Source: Thamnaconus septentrionalis
Taxonomy: Eukaryota; Chordata; Actinopteri; Tetraodontiformes; Monacanthidae
Length of the DNA: 64,000 nucleotides
Reading direction: 5' to 3'
Assembly: GCA_009823395.1 (NCBI GenBank)
Contig: CM020514.1
Span: 4,190,966-4,254,965 of the forward strand
A program made the translations under genes and the position numbers. The notes under the pieces are model-generated. The model made no database searches and had not been told where the DNA came from. It was given only the letters and a program-made list of their open reading frames with translations. Shown here one piece after another: positions 24,645-36,030 of the stretch (the stretch's first letter is position 1; the number at the start of each line of letters is the position of its first letter).

Positions 24645-25428
24645 ATGCTGGGCAGAGTACGTATCAGGCACAATCCTACCAAAAATAATCGACTGTATCT
24701 CAGTGGAACTGAATTATTATTACATTAGACAACCATGGGAAGGTTAGATTTCAGTTCAGCTGTATGTTGTGTAAAATTCAAGTTTTCTCCTTTCAGATCA
24801 TTTTCTACGAGGACAGGAACTTCCAGGGTCGTCAGTATGAGACCAGCAACGACTGCCCAGAACTGACTTCCTTCCTGAGCAGGTGCCAGTCCTGCAGGGT
24901 TGAAAGCGGCTGCTTCATTGTTTACGATCGCCCTAACTATATGGGAAACCAGTATTTCATGAGAAAGGGCGAGTATGCTGACTACATGAGCATGATGGGA
25001 ATGTCCGATTGCATCAGGTCTTGCCGCATGATCCCCATGGTACATAAATATCCAGATCAATCTCAGAATAATAATGTACAGTGTATGAATGCACTGAAAC
25101 GGTGCTCTCATAGTTGATAACATTTCTTATCCTTGTATGTTCTCAACAGCACCGTGGCCAGTTCAGGCTAAGGATCTTTGAGAAGGAGAACTTCAGCGGC
25201 CAGATGAATGAGCTGAAGGACGACTGCGACAACATCATGGACCGCTACCGCATGTCCGACTGCATGTCCTGCCAGGTGATGGACGGCCACTGGCTGATGT
25301 ACGAGCAGCCCAACTTCAGAGGCAAGATGATGTACCTGAGGCCCGGAGAGTACAGGAGCTTCAGGGACCAGGGCATGAGCGGCACCAGGTTCATGAGCAT
25401 GAGGCGCATCAGGGACGCTTGCAACTAA
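24645..25428 (+). CDS. crygm: gamma-crystallin M, gene gamma3
   Basis: Two-domain lens crystallin of 177 residues with exons 24645-24656 (MLGR), 24797-25039 and 25150-25428. The N-domain Greek keys start FYEDRNFQG and VYDRPNYMG, and the C-domain keys IFEKENFSG and MYEQPNFRG. It has the Met-rich loop MSMMGMSDC, one tryptophan (DGHW) and the C-terminus RRIRDACN. The first exon has an extra Leu, unlike the MGK of most copies. AATAAA is at 25436-25441. Introns of 140 and 110 bp have GT/AG ends. Confidence 0.94.
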
Positions 25429-25444
25429 AATGCTGAATAAATCT

Positions 25445-26285
25445 CACAACGAAAACCCTCCGTGTTCTTTTGATGTGAAGCCACTGCTTGTCTGAGGGCT
25501 GGACAGCTACAAATCAAAGAATTCACATTAAATTTAGAATTACACAGGTGTAAAAATGGCATAGTCCCTTGTTAGACTTTCATGCATATAAAAGCTACCT
25601 GCTGGAAAATAAAGAATGCATTTTTGTACAAAAAAACATCAACAGTCGTATCATTTCATCAACAAGGAAGACTTGGTTTGCCTAGGAAACGAGCTACTTG
25701 GTATACCATAGGTCTCCAACTAGTCTTTCCATTCTACTCTGACACCCACAATTGTCACACACTTCATATTTTTTCTTTATTTAGGCTATTTTCTGCAGAC
25801 CTATTTTCTCCTTCCTTTGGACTATTCACTGTAAACTATTCCTGATGAACCAGATGACTGGTTAGAAAGTCCCAGTAGATAATACATTTGGGAAATACAC
25901 TCAATAGACTGGTACCAACATCAATGCAACATGAAGTGTTAGATGCATTTTTAGAGTTGACTTTACTTTAATCTAAATCCAAATTCAGTTAACTCAATAC
26001 AGAATTCATCGATTTAAATTACAGTTAAGGTATTGGGGAACTGCAGTCAAAGTGTGAACGTGTCACAAGTTGCGACAGCAGCTCATGGACACATTGATAA
26101 TTAATGTCTGAACAAAGCTAATCTATTTAGCACCACCATGCATGTTTTTGTCCATGGATTCATTTGTTGAATAGAATTAAGGAAAAATAAATGAGGGTTA
26201 ATAGAGTCAATAGGGTCAAGTACCAAAAAAGCCAGATGACCTTAACCAGTTGATAAAAAAGGCAAATGAAATAGAATCAAAATAA
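25445..26285. other. Intergenic between gamma3 and gamma4
   Basis: AT-rich, no gene recognised. Confidence 0.5.
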
Positions 26286-26289
26286 GGCA

Positions 26290-26900
26290 AAGAAATGAAG
26301 GTATATGAGCACAAATGTTGTTTACAAACAAAACTAGCACTAATACTAATCCAGTTTGGCTACTACAGAAGAAAGCTATACGAATTGTGTTTTTTTGATT
26401 TAGTGGATTACAAAACTGTACAGATAATCTATAAAGTACACAGTAACCTGCTTCCTGACTGTATTCAGAGGCTGTTTGAAACAAGAGAGAGTCAATATGA
26501 ACTGACAGGGGATTAGGAATGTTTAAAAAACCAAGAGCAAGGAGAAACATAAAGATCAGATGTATGTCTGTTAAAGGGGTGAACCTGTGGAAGGGTTGTG
26601 ATGAGGAATTCAAAGTATGTAGTTCACTTTGCGCATTAAAAAGAATGTTTAAAAACAAGGTGGTAAACAAATATGAAACTGGGGAATGATTAGCCTGTTT
26701 ATGGAAATGATTTGCTGTTTTGTTCATGTATGGACTATTACAAAAATGAGCAGCTTCCATGATATGTCAAGAGGGTAGGTAACATAAGCTTCAGCTTCAG
26801 CCTGCACCTCAATAAAATGTTGTTGTCGCTGTATCCTTTGTTATCTGTTTGTGTGTATTCATACAATTATGACTGAATAAACTAAACTTAACTGAACTGA
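26290..26900 (+). pseudogene. LINE 3' end fragment
   Basis: Plus-strand translation shows the C-terminal tail region common to fish LINE polyproteins: the YYRRKLYELCFFDLVDYKTV and IIYKVHSNLLPD blocks, followed after frame changes by a GVNLWKG-like block and KNKVVNKYETG. The end near 26780-26890 carries ATAAGCTTCAGCTTCAGCC and a GACTGAATAAACTAAAC-type tail. Stops and frameshifts make it a relic. Confidence 0.65.
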
Positions 26901-27720
26901 AACTAAACTAATCTATGAATTCTTTTCATTTCTAAAGACTGTGGTTGTCGTAGATTTCCAGTGCATCGGACCAAAAGGTGTAAACATTATGTCACAATGT
27001 TCAAAGCAAATATTTACATTTTCAGGATAAAAGTATAATCAAAGTTTCAGACTAACACAATTTTCCAGCTAGTGAACCGTTAGGTGGGTCGCTAGCGGGA
27101 GGGTTGACTGTTGAAGAAAGGACCAAAATTCACAGGCCAAAATACACCCTGGAGGAGCAAAGGGGTAGAGCGGTCTGCTGGAAAAACCCAGTAGATTCCG
27201 AATCCCGTGACAACAAACCTGCACACAAAGTTACGCAAACGGGCCCCTTCAACAAAGGCCCGACAGAGCCTTGTCAGTTATTAAAGAGTATAATGACATT
27301 CACCAGTTACTTTTAGATAAAAATATATAATCAATTCCATTAATAAATCATCAATTTTCTGATATTTACACCCGCTCAACATTTGTATTATTCTTTTGGG
27401 AATTGTTAGTCATGATTTTAAATTGTAATTTCATTGCCCTCTTTTCTGTATATTCTGTCTACTGAGTTTTGACAAGAAAAAAAAAATCTAAGTGTCATGC
27501 TAGTAATAAAAGAAGTTGCCAGATACATTTGCCTCAGAAGAGGCAATACTGGAAAAATGACTTTTGTGTCGGCCCGACAAAGGATTCAGTAAACAACACA
27601 ATGTGCTCATGTGTAATTTAACTTTTCCATTTAAAAGAGTATTGAAAAAAAAAAATCTGTCCATGGGTTTCACTGTTTGTATATGAATAAGCGCCTCAAA
27701 TTCTATAGGCTTTTATATTG
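26900..27720. other. Intergenic upstream of gamma4
   Basis: No gene recognised. A short frame at 27104-27316 has no known motifs. Confidence 0.45.
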
Positions 27721-27723
27721 CAT

Positions 27724-27787
27724 TGCTGTGTCAGGATTTAAAACAATAGCGTGGTTCACAGTCTTTGTCTGCGAACCAGGTATAAAT
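27724..27787 (+). promoter_or_regulatory. gamma4 promoter: MARE, SOX-like box, TATA
   Basis: TGCTGTGTCAG at 27724-27734, AACAATAG at 27742-27749 and TATAAAT at 27781-27787. The order and spacing match gamma2, gamma5, gamma6 and gamma7. Confidence 0.72.
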
Positions 27788-27869
27788 GTTCCTTGTCCAC
27801 ACACATAGGGCATCAGTTCAAACTGTTCTCTCAGTTCTCTGGTAGATCTGGAATAACACTGCAGTCAAC

Positions 27870-28578
27870 ATGGGCAAGGTACTACACAACAAAGAGGCAG
27901 CAGTCAACACATATTTCAAATGGAAATATAATTATTACTTTTGGCCTAATTCAATATCTTTCACAGATCATCTTCTACGAGGAGAGGAACTTCCAGGGTC
28001 GCTCCTATGAGTGCATGAGCGACTGCTCCGACATGTCCTCCTACCTGAGCAGGTGCCAGTCCTGCAGGGTGGAGAGCGGCTGCTTCATGGTGTACGACCG
28101 TCCAAATTTCATGGGGAACCAGTTTTTCATGAGGAAGGGCGAGTACGCCGACTCCATGAGCATGATGGGAATGAGCAGTGGTATCAGGTCCTGCCGCATC
28201 ATTCCCATGGTAGGTCTCGTACACCTTCTGCATTTTTGTTGTTGTTGTGAGTCACAAATGAAACAAAGAGTTCACCTCTGTATTTTCTCCAACTCAATAC
28301 AGCACCGCGGCCAGTTCAGGATGAGGATCTACGAGAGGGAGAACCTCAGCGGCCAGATGAATGAGCTGACGGACGACTGCGAAAACATCCAGGAGCGCTT
28401 CCGCATGTCCGAGTGCCAGTCCTGCCAGGTGATGGACGGCCAGTGGCTGATGTACGAGCAGCCCAACTTCAGAGGCAGGATGATGTACCTGAGGCCCGGA
28501 GAGTACAGGAGCTTCAGGGAGCAGGGCATGAGCGGCACCAGGTTCATGAGCATGAGGCGCATCATGGATATCTGTTAA
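27870..28578 (+). CDS. crygm: gamma-crystallin M, gene gamma4
   Basis: Lens crystallin of 175 residues with exons 27870-27878 (MGK), 27967-28209 and 28303-28578, and introns of only 88 and 93 bp. The short introns leave a long continuous open frame through both, but the GT/AG borders match every paralogue, so the introns are taken as real. The N-domain begins FYEERNFQG and has the loop MSMMGMSSG. The C-domain has IYERENLSG, where Leu replaces the usual Phe of the Greek-key signature, a change shared only with gamma8. DGQW replaces DGHW. It ends MDIC. AATAAA overlaps the stop (28577-28582), with a second at 28581-28586. Confidence 0.94.
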
Positions 28579-28589
28579 TAAATAAAAAC

Positions 28590-29610
28590 ATTGATCAAAA
28601 TAATGTATGACTGTCTGAATGAATGAGTAAATAAATAAATATCAACGAAATAAAATAAATAATTCAACTTTGAAAATTCTGGTGTTATGTCTTCAATCTT
28701 CTATTTTGACTAGTTTTTTTTCCTGTATTGTAAAATTAACTCTCAAATTTGACAATTTGAGAGTGACTTATTGGATGGGTAATTATAAAAAAAACAAATG
28801 TGCATTAACACATACTTATTTGATAAAATATAATGAAAATGTGAATAGTGCAATTACAATTAGCTACCATAAAGGAATAATGAGAAGGTAAAGACATAAT
28901 GGGAGATTTTACTGATTATGCACTTTCCTCTGTTCCAAATGGAGCAAATGGAGTTATCTAATTCACCCACCTAGTGTCAAATTACACTCATATTACAATT
29001 ACGGTCACATTACGGAATGGTTCACAGAAATACCGTATTTCAACTTAAACATACAGTATTTCCCAATTATTCACCATTTACAGTTAAAAAAAAAAAAAAA
29101 CATGTCTTGTAGTCATGTATGTTTGAATGTATGTCTGAATGACATGAAAGATGCAGTGGAACCTTTGTGCATATTGCGCATCAACATTAAACTCACTGAA
29201 ATATTTAACCTGCGTTTGTCCAATTCATCCCTTGCCAAGTCCCAATCCCCATGGTTACTGTTGCTAATGCCTGGCAAGCTTTCACTTTCACTTTGTTCAC
29301 GCCAGCATGTCAACGTGTATATTTCGACAACATTGCTGAATGGTTCAGGAACATGAGAGGCAACTAGACAGAGAGGACTGAAATATGCATTTGAGCAGCG
29401 GAGTAATATGAATGAAGAGGACATTCAAATCAAGGCGAAGGCTAACTGTTCTTACTGCCAATCAAACGTATAAAAGAACATGTGGCCAGTGAGCGCCACC
29501 TCTAATATGCAGAAAATATGCATGTGTATGATGAAAAGTAGACACACACACTCTGAGACAAGACAACTGAGTAAACGTAACTGAACAGTTTAATTCCCCC
29601 AAGAACTGTT
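28590..29610. other. Intergenic after gamma4
   Basis: AT-rich with a poly-A run near 29086. No gene recognised. Confidence 0.5.
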
Positions 29611-29611
29611 C

Positions 29612-29650
29612 ATTCCCTAACGCACACACACACACACACGCACATGCACA
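29612..29650. repeat. (CA)n microsatellite
   Basis: ACACAC run interrupted by CGCACATG. Confidence 0.8.
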
Positions 29651-29659
29651 CACTCACGC

Positions 29660-30560
29660 ATTCACTATTAAACAATTATTAAGTAAGTCAGAATCTTAGA
29701 CTGAAGCATTACAAATTAAAAGCATTTCGTAATCACATAGTTAACACCTCCGTGGCTCCTTATAATTCCACAAGTTTAGTTACTGAAGTTGTGAACTTGT
29801 GAACATGAACTGCAAATAAGCAACATTATTCCCCTTCCATCCTACCACTCACAACCAGGTATGTTGTTGGTTCACTTGAATTACAAAACACATCTTCAGG
29901 CAATGCAGGACATTGAAACCCTCTGAAAGAAGGAGATAAACGTTAACTAATACTTTATACATGAGAAAGTCATTTTGGTATTTAAAAAAAAAAAGCATGA
30001 CTTACATGTGTGATGGCCTCTCACTGGTCTTAAAGTTAAAGCTATGCTATAAAGGTATGTTATTAAGGTTGCTATTCCCTCAAACTTTCAATGCCAGCCC
30101 TTCTTTGCTCATTTTTGTGAACCTGATTTTGTCACTTTTGTGTATCTAAGCATGTAAAAGCTCAATAAAGACGGATTGCCAGTTTTCAAGACTCTGGGTT
30201 TTATTATTCAATGTGCCTACTAAAGTGTGTATATGGATATCTTGCCAATTTCATTTGTAGAGAAATGAACAAGTGTTGGTTTAACATTTCTTTAATTAAC
30301 ATAAACTTCAATGTTATATATCGGATTTTTCTTTCCCGGTAACATGATTTAAGTTTCCTGGCTTAAGTGCATTAACTAGTAGATCAGACTGAGAGAGAAA
30401 ATGTTTCCTTACAAATCAGTGGTCAAAGGGATGTTTTCAGAGGTGTGCGTTTGCTGCCCCTTTATTGTACATGTGAAAGTGCTCATTGTTACGACTTGCT
30501 CATGAATGGATCTATTCTAAAGTCTTCTAGGGGATCCAGTCGCATAGAAACGCGACAAAT
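29660..30560. other. Intergenic upstream of gamma5
   Basis: AT-rich, no gene recognised. Confidence 0.5.
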
Positions 30561-30594
30561 ACCCCTCAGCACTCTATAGGCCTCTATACCATGT

Positions 30595-30656
30595 TGCTGG
30601 GTCAGGGTATTTAGACAATGGAAGCCACAGATCCTTTAGGTTGGTCAGGTATAAAA
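30595..30656 (+). promoter_or_regulatory. gamma5 promoter: MARE, SOX-like box, TATA
   Basis: TGCTGGGTCAG at 30595-30605, GACAATGG at 30614-30621 and TATAAAA at 30650-30656. GGCCTCTATACCATGT precedes the MARE, is nearly shared with gamma6 and gamma7, and extends the conserved module upstream. Confidence 0.75.
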
Positions 30657-30707
30657 GTAACAGCTAAAACAGACCCACCATCCGTGTAGCATCATCTCAC
30701 AGCAATC

Positions 30708-31448
30708 ATGACCATGGGCAAGGTAAGAACTGAAAGCAACCAAGTATTCTAAATGACAATTTTCATTCATACAAAACCATTTTAATGTTGAGCTCCTGTG
30801 TCCTTTTTTTTTTTTTTTTTTTAATCCATTTTTAGATCATCTTCTACGAGGACAGGAACTTCCAGGGTCGCTCCTATGAGTGCATGAGCGACTGCTCCGA
30901 TATGACCTCCTACCTGAGCAGGTGTCACTCCTGCAGGGTGGAGAGCGGCTGTTTCATGGTCTATGACCGTCCCAACTACATTGGAAACCAGTATCTGATG
31001 AGGAGAGGCGAATATGCTGATTCCATGAGCATGATGGGAATGAGGGACTGTATCAGATCTTGTCGCATGATCCCCATGGTAGGGGTTTTACATGGATTGT
31101 GCTATTTATTTTATGGTTATACCCCTCTCGATGAAACTTACTGATCTTTAAAATGTTTCTTGCCCTGAACTGTAGCACCGTGGCCAGTTCAAGATCAAGA
31201 TCTACGAGAGGGAGAACTTCAGCGGCCAGATGAATGAGCTGAAGGAAGACTGTGACAACATCACAGAGCGCTTCCGCATGTCCGACTGCCAGTCCTGCCA
31301 GGTGGTTGACGGTCACTGGCTGATGTACGAGCAGCCCCACTACAGAGGCAAGATGATGTACCTGAGGCCTGGAGAGTACAGGAGCTTCAGGGAGCAGGGC
31401 ATGACCGGCACCAGGTTCATGAGCATGAGGCGCATCATGGATATGTAA
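30708..31448 (+). CDS. crygm: gamma-crystallin M, gene gamma5
   Basis: Lens crystallin of 176 residues with exons 30708-30722 (MTMGK), 30836-31078 and 31176-31448. Greek-key starts are [27 protein letters not shown] and MYEQPHYRG. The Met-rich loop is [10 protein letters not shown] single tryptophan lies in VVDGHW. The C-terminus is RRIMDM, one residue short of the paralogues that end in Cys. No AATAAA lies just downstream. ATTAAA at 31476-31481 is the likely polyadenylation signal. Intron 1 holds a 20-bp poly-T run before the acceptor. A second in-frame ATG at 30714 gives the usual MGK start. Confidence 0.94.
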
Positions 31449-31718
31449 AAACATTTGAATCTTAGGGCAATGGTTATTAAAGATCTTTGAAGTATCATTG
31501 TCTAAACTGTGTTGTCTCTTGACCTTACGTTTAATCTTTGGGCTTTTAGATATAAGGGGTTGCTACACTACCCTGAGTTTAAATATTGTGTGTCTACTAA
31601 CTAAGGTTAAGGAGCACTTGAGCTCGGCAAGATGGCTCCTACTGTGCCTATGTGTGACAGATGATCTACCATGGCTCCATGGATCTGCAGATTTTACTTT
31701 CAGTACTCCTGAAAATAC

Positions 31719-31747
31719 TACTACCACCACCACCACTACTACTACTA

Positions 31748-31806
<59 letters not shown>
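31719..31806. repeat. (ACT/ACC)n(AAT)n microsatellite
   Basis: ACT/ACC trinucleotides lead into about 20 AAT units. Confidence 0.95.
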
Positions 31807-31809
<3 letters not shown>

Positions 31810-32034
31810 TTCTTGCCACTCTGAGGACTTCAATCTTGAGATGCCTTTGGTTGTGATTTAACATTTTACAAAAATGTATAAAGATTGATTGATTAATCTG
31901 CCTGTTAGCAACTCCTCTAGGAATGTGAGACTGAAATTAGGATAGTTCCTAAAACCCAACTAACCATTTCAGACACTTTGCATGGACTGCATTGAGCTGA
32001 TCAGATGGGAAGGAAAAGAGTATAGTCTGTTGAT

Positions 32035-32500
32035 AACGCAGTACCCTGCCTTCCCGGCACTGCGGCGGTAAAAGTACTTGTGAGAGAACTAGTTCCACTA
32101 TTTGGCATTCCACAAATGATGTTCAGGGATAATGGAACACCTCAAAATCAACCTGAAGGGGACATTGTGACTACCATCCACATTCAGGGGGGAAGGTGGA
32201 AAAGTATAATCACATAAAATATAAATTAAGAAAGACAATGGCAGAGACAGGGAAGAATTGGATCTATTGCCCACCGATTGTTTTGACAAACATGATAATA
32301 ACACTAACTCCATCTTATTTGATTGCATTTGAACTAATTTATGGCAGTAATTTTTATATTCTAAAGCGGGGGAAATCAGCATCATTCATAGCTGAATATA
32401 TGTTAATTATGCTAAGTTTCCATCTAAGCCACTGAGTGGTACAAGCCACCTGAGGAGCAGGAATAGAGAAACTAGAGGTAAGACTGAAAGGTGGTTTCGC
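32035..32500 (+). pseudogene. Endogenous retrovirus integrase relic
   Basis: Plus-strand frames show the end of a retroviral-type integrase core: LVRELVPLFGIPQ followed by a DNGTP segment near 32135-32145. The following block, at about 32196-32435, matches the post-catalytic part in layout. It is badly broken. A large part between the two blocks is missing and stops are frequent. It probably belongs with the envelope relic just downstream. The clade is not determined. Confidence 0.55.
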
Positions 32501-32599
32501 CTTCTAGAGGCGGACTCATCTCAAACTTAGTGAAAAATTAACATCCTCAAAGTAGAATTATAGTGTCCAAAGATAACTGGCAGAGACAAAAGAAATAAA

Positions 32600-33400
32600 T
32601 TGATCAGCATGGGTGGATGAGAATATCAGGAACAACTTGCATTGTGCAATCGCACAACAAGTCCAACTGTGTTGCATGTCAAACTTGCAGCGCTTGCCTC
32701 GAGACCGGCAGGGAAGTTGTGCACCAGTTAAACTAGTTGCCCCTTTCTACTTGATACCAGAACGACTTGGGGAGTTGCCGCTCATCCGACCCCAGATGAA
32801 GATTACAAAACGTAAATGCAACACACCACACGGGTCATTTAATCTGCCGTTGTATGCAGACGATACTGCATAACCACCTGGCATTGACGGATTTAAGGCC
32901 AGAAGCGAAACAGCATTGCAGCGGCATGATGGGAATCTTTTTTTTCCCCAATGGATTAATAACATTACCATTATAATCAGCAGAGATTTGCCCACATCAC
33001 GAGGGATACAATGAAAGGGTTGGTGGAGCAGATTGGTGCGACCTCTCTTATGGCTCACCAAAATAAATAGACAGGCGCTGGACATGATCTTGGCTGAGAA
33101 GTCGGGGGTGTTTACAATGTTTGATAGTGTTTTGTGGACTTTTACTCCCAGCAATACGGCTCCAGACGGCAGTGTGACACCCCTTTCCGACAAATTGGCC
33201 AACAACGCTTCTGCGGCTAATCCCATCACCACCTGGATGGAGGCAATGTTAGGCTGGTTGAGTGGCACCCTGAACTGTTTGCTAGTTGCATTAGCTGCTT
33301 CTGCTACAGTCCTGGTGGTGTGTGGGTACTGCTGCATTCCATGCATCCAAATGCTGGTCCAACGCCTGACTGGTGGCCAGTGACACATCAATAAAGACAC
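32600..33400 (+). pseudogene. Endogenous retrovirus envelope relic (surface remnant and transmembrane subunit)
   Basis: The frame at 33033-33383 resembles the C-terminal part of a retroviral transmembrane envelope subunit. It has a helical region, a conserved block before a disulphide loop, and a long hydrophobic membrane span (about residues 83-105 of that frame) ending in a Cys-rich stretch. The cysteines expected in the loop are replaced by non-cysteine residues and the fusion-peptide end is not in this frame. Upstream, at 32600-33000, short broken frames look like a surface-subunit remnant. CAATAAAG occurs at about 33390. The copy is interrupted by stops and frameshifts and cannot make a full envelope. 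Confidence 0.6.
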
Positions 33401-33404
33401 TGGC

Positions 33405-34175
33405 TAATTAACAACTTCTTATTATTATACTTGGTCTCAAGAAATTGTTTTCTCCATCCTCCTAGAAGGTCCCACGTTGGTTGCCCTGAGATTTCCTTGA
33501 CACGTGCACATGCGCACACACATACACACTTGAAATACATATATTTATATATGCATGCATGAAAAACTAATGAAATAAAAAACATTTAATGTAAAGGCCT
33601 ATTAAGAGTTTAGCCTGCTGATTTTATTGCTAACCAGTGAAAAAAATTTTCTGGAAATGAAACCCTAACTTTCCAGACAATACTATTATATTTTCTCATG
33701 GTTATGAGATCGAAAATTCTGGATTTAATGGGAGTGAAGGGAATATTTTTTCGCCATTATATTTTGGATAATCTTTGGCATTTTCAAGTTTTTATCATCA
33801 TCATCATGCAGCTTTTTTTCATCAAAAATATCAGTCTCATGTCATCAAACTGATATTTAAAGGATTCAAATCCTGATTATTATTCAACATGTGACATATA
33901 TTTTTTAAGTTCATCAAAAGAGTTGATCCAAAAAGTAAAAAGAAAATCTTATTCTTTCGCGTTTTATAGCAGTTTTTGAAAGACAACATTTTGTCCAGTA
34001 GTGTGTAGAAGTATTGTAAATTTTCCATACTATTCTAGTATTGTACTATAAATTTGATGATACACAAAAACTAACTACCTAACTTGACATTTTGGATAGT
34101 CATGTGCAATCATAATCATAATCATACTGTCCGAGTCTGCCTTCCCTTTTATTTGATAACCAAACCAAGCCTCCG
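33405..34175. other. Intergenic, no gene seen
   Basis: AT-rich. No LTR could be delimited after the envelope relic. Confidence 0.45.
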
Positions 34176-34179
34176 CAAG

Positions 34180-34620
34180 CTGTAGAGTCTCTTGAGTTTT
34201 ACCTCAAGTTAAATAGGAGCTCCTGCAGCGGTCTACTACTGGTCTCCTGTACACCCTGTACAAGAAGGGGCAGAGCCAAGCGTTCTTCCGCTTGTGTGGA
34301 GATGATGACCATGTTCTACCACACGGTGGTGGCCAGTGCACTCCCTGCTGCAGTGTGTTGGGGAGGCAGCCTTACAGAAAAGAAGCAACAAGCGATTAGA
34401 CAAGCTAGTGAAAAAAGAAAAAGCAGGCTCAGTGCTGAGCAAGAGACTGGATATGCCAAGATTTACTGTATGGAGGAGAAAGGCGCACTGAAGCTATGAT
34501 GGACAATAGACGCCCTTTCCACAGCCTCCTTCAGTGACAGAGGAGAAGCTGCAGCTCCTCTCGCTGCTCTCCAGAGTGGAGCACATCAGGAGATCCTTTG
34601 TCAGCTGACACACATCACAC
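34180..34620 (+). pseudogene. LINE 3' coding end fragment
   Basis: Plus-strand frames resemble the last part of a fish LINE polyprotein: MFYHTVVASALPAAVCWGG at about 34311-34370, then after indels a block with TASFSDRGEAAAPL and an IRRSF-like end. It is interrupted by stops. Confidence 0.6.
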
Positions 34621-34624
34621 ATTT

Positions 34625-35890
34625 GCCTTTCTAACTATTATGGTACAAGTCTTTCAAACTATCTATAATAGCTTCTGTTATTGCCTTTGTTTTACTATTG
34701 TCCTATCCTGTTTGCAATTGTTGTTATAGTTTTGGTCAAATTTAAAACTAAAATTAGAACCTTGTGAGTGGTAAAGTGCAATTAGGAGCATGTGTGCAAA
34801 TTGAATGGTATGGTATGGCTCTATACAATCAAAGCAAAACTGGACTGGTTAGGTGGACTGGTGGCTGTATATTGTCAAAAAAAAACTATAAAAGCAGGAA
34901 TGTTGATTGTTTCTATATGTCAGGCCTGTGATGGAGGGGCCCCACTTTTAACCTTGTGATGGCCACTGATGATGCATTCAGGTTCAAAACGCATCATCTG
35001 TGGCTCTGAATAGATTGATGGATGGATGGATTGATGGATGGATGGATATGTAAATAGATCAATGAGCAGTTCAGCAAGTACAAAATAGGCAGCAGAAAAG
35101 ACCTTCATTTAACTTTTAACAAAAGAGAATCATCAACGTTCAGGAAAACAGGATGTATATGGAAAAAAAACACTAATCGAACAAAAACATCTGTCTAATC
35201 AAAATGAATGCAACAAATTTAAAGACACATGCCAAGAGGTCATCAAGAAAAAACAAAATAAATGTTTCGGCACACAAGATCTAAAAATATTCTAAAATGA
35301 ACAGAGATTTATAAAGTCAACACACTTTTACCCAGTTAACTGGCATAATAAACAGGCACAAATAGCCATTTGACCACTGAATGTTTTTACATTTTACCAC
35401 TTACAGATTTAGACACTGACAATTCTTTCACCTGCCAATGCGTCACAGTTCGTTTTGTATGCTCAAGAGCAAAACAGCTATGAAATGTACTTGTTGATCT
35501 CCCTGCCAAATACCCCCATTTACTCAAGCTGTGGCACATCACTCAAGGAGAAGGTGAGTAGTTTACTTTTTATTGCATAATGCAGTGCAAGCAACCTCTG
35601 AGTTAAATTAGCAAAATGCTCATGTAAATTGATTCGAGACATTTTAGTAGTTTAACTGAAGATTTTAGAGGATTATTTGAAATGTTATCTTCAAGCCAGC
35701 AGTGAAGCCAGAGATTGATGATTGGTACATTACAAAAAGATACTAACTAAAAAATTGAAAATTCAGATGGAAAAAATAAAAGAGCTTGCGGCCATGGACC
35801 TACAAAAGGTGAATATCTATTGTCCTCAATTGCTCGTTCATGTCATTTTACGGCACAGTAACGCTGTGTGTTAAACACAGAGCTCTATAC
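34625..35890. other. Intergenic upstream of gamma6
   Basis: Contains a (GATG)n run at about 35014-35047. Otherwise AT-rich with no recognised gene. Confidence 0.5.
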
Positions 35891-35895
35891 CATGT

Positions 35896-35960
35896 TGCTG
35901 GGTCAGGGATTTAAATAATGGGGGGCCCACTGAGTGTACTGGGTCTGATCAAGTATAAAA
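35896..35960 (+). promoter_or_regulatory. gamma6 promoter: MARE, SOX-like box, TATA
   Basis: TGCTGGGTCAG at 35896-35906, AATAATGG at 35914-35921 and TATAAAA at 35954-35960. The left flank GCTCTATACCATGT matches gamma5. Confidence 0.75.
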
Positions 35961-36030
35961 GAGAGGGTTAAACTCAGTGGGACAGCAGTGTAGCAGTAAC
36001 AGTAGCAACAACCGCAGCTCACCTCCGAGA

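Noticed and set aside
26242..26760. 172-codon minus-strand frame
   Set aside because: It lies opposite a LINE 3' fragment and has no known domain. The plus-strand LINE blocks explain the composition.
27751..28578. A single 275-codon frame reading through both gamma4 introns
   Set aside because: The short introns happen to lack stops, but GT/AG borders and exon phases are identical to all paralogues, so a three-exon gene is preferred.
29060..29101. Similar ATTTACAGTT-polyA strings at 29060, 45373 and 50870
   Set aside because: Too short and too simple to call a repeat family from sequence alone.
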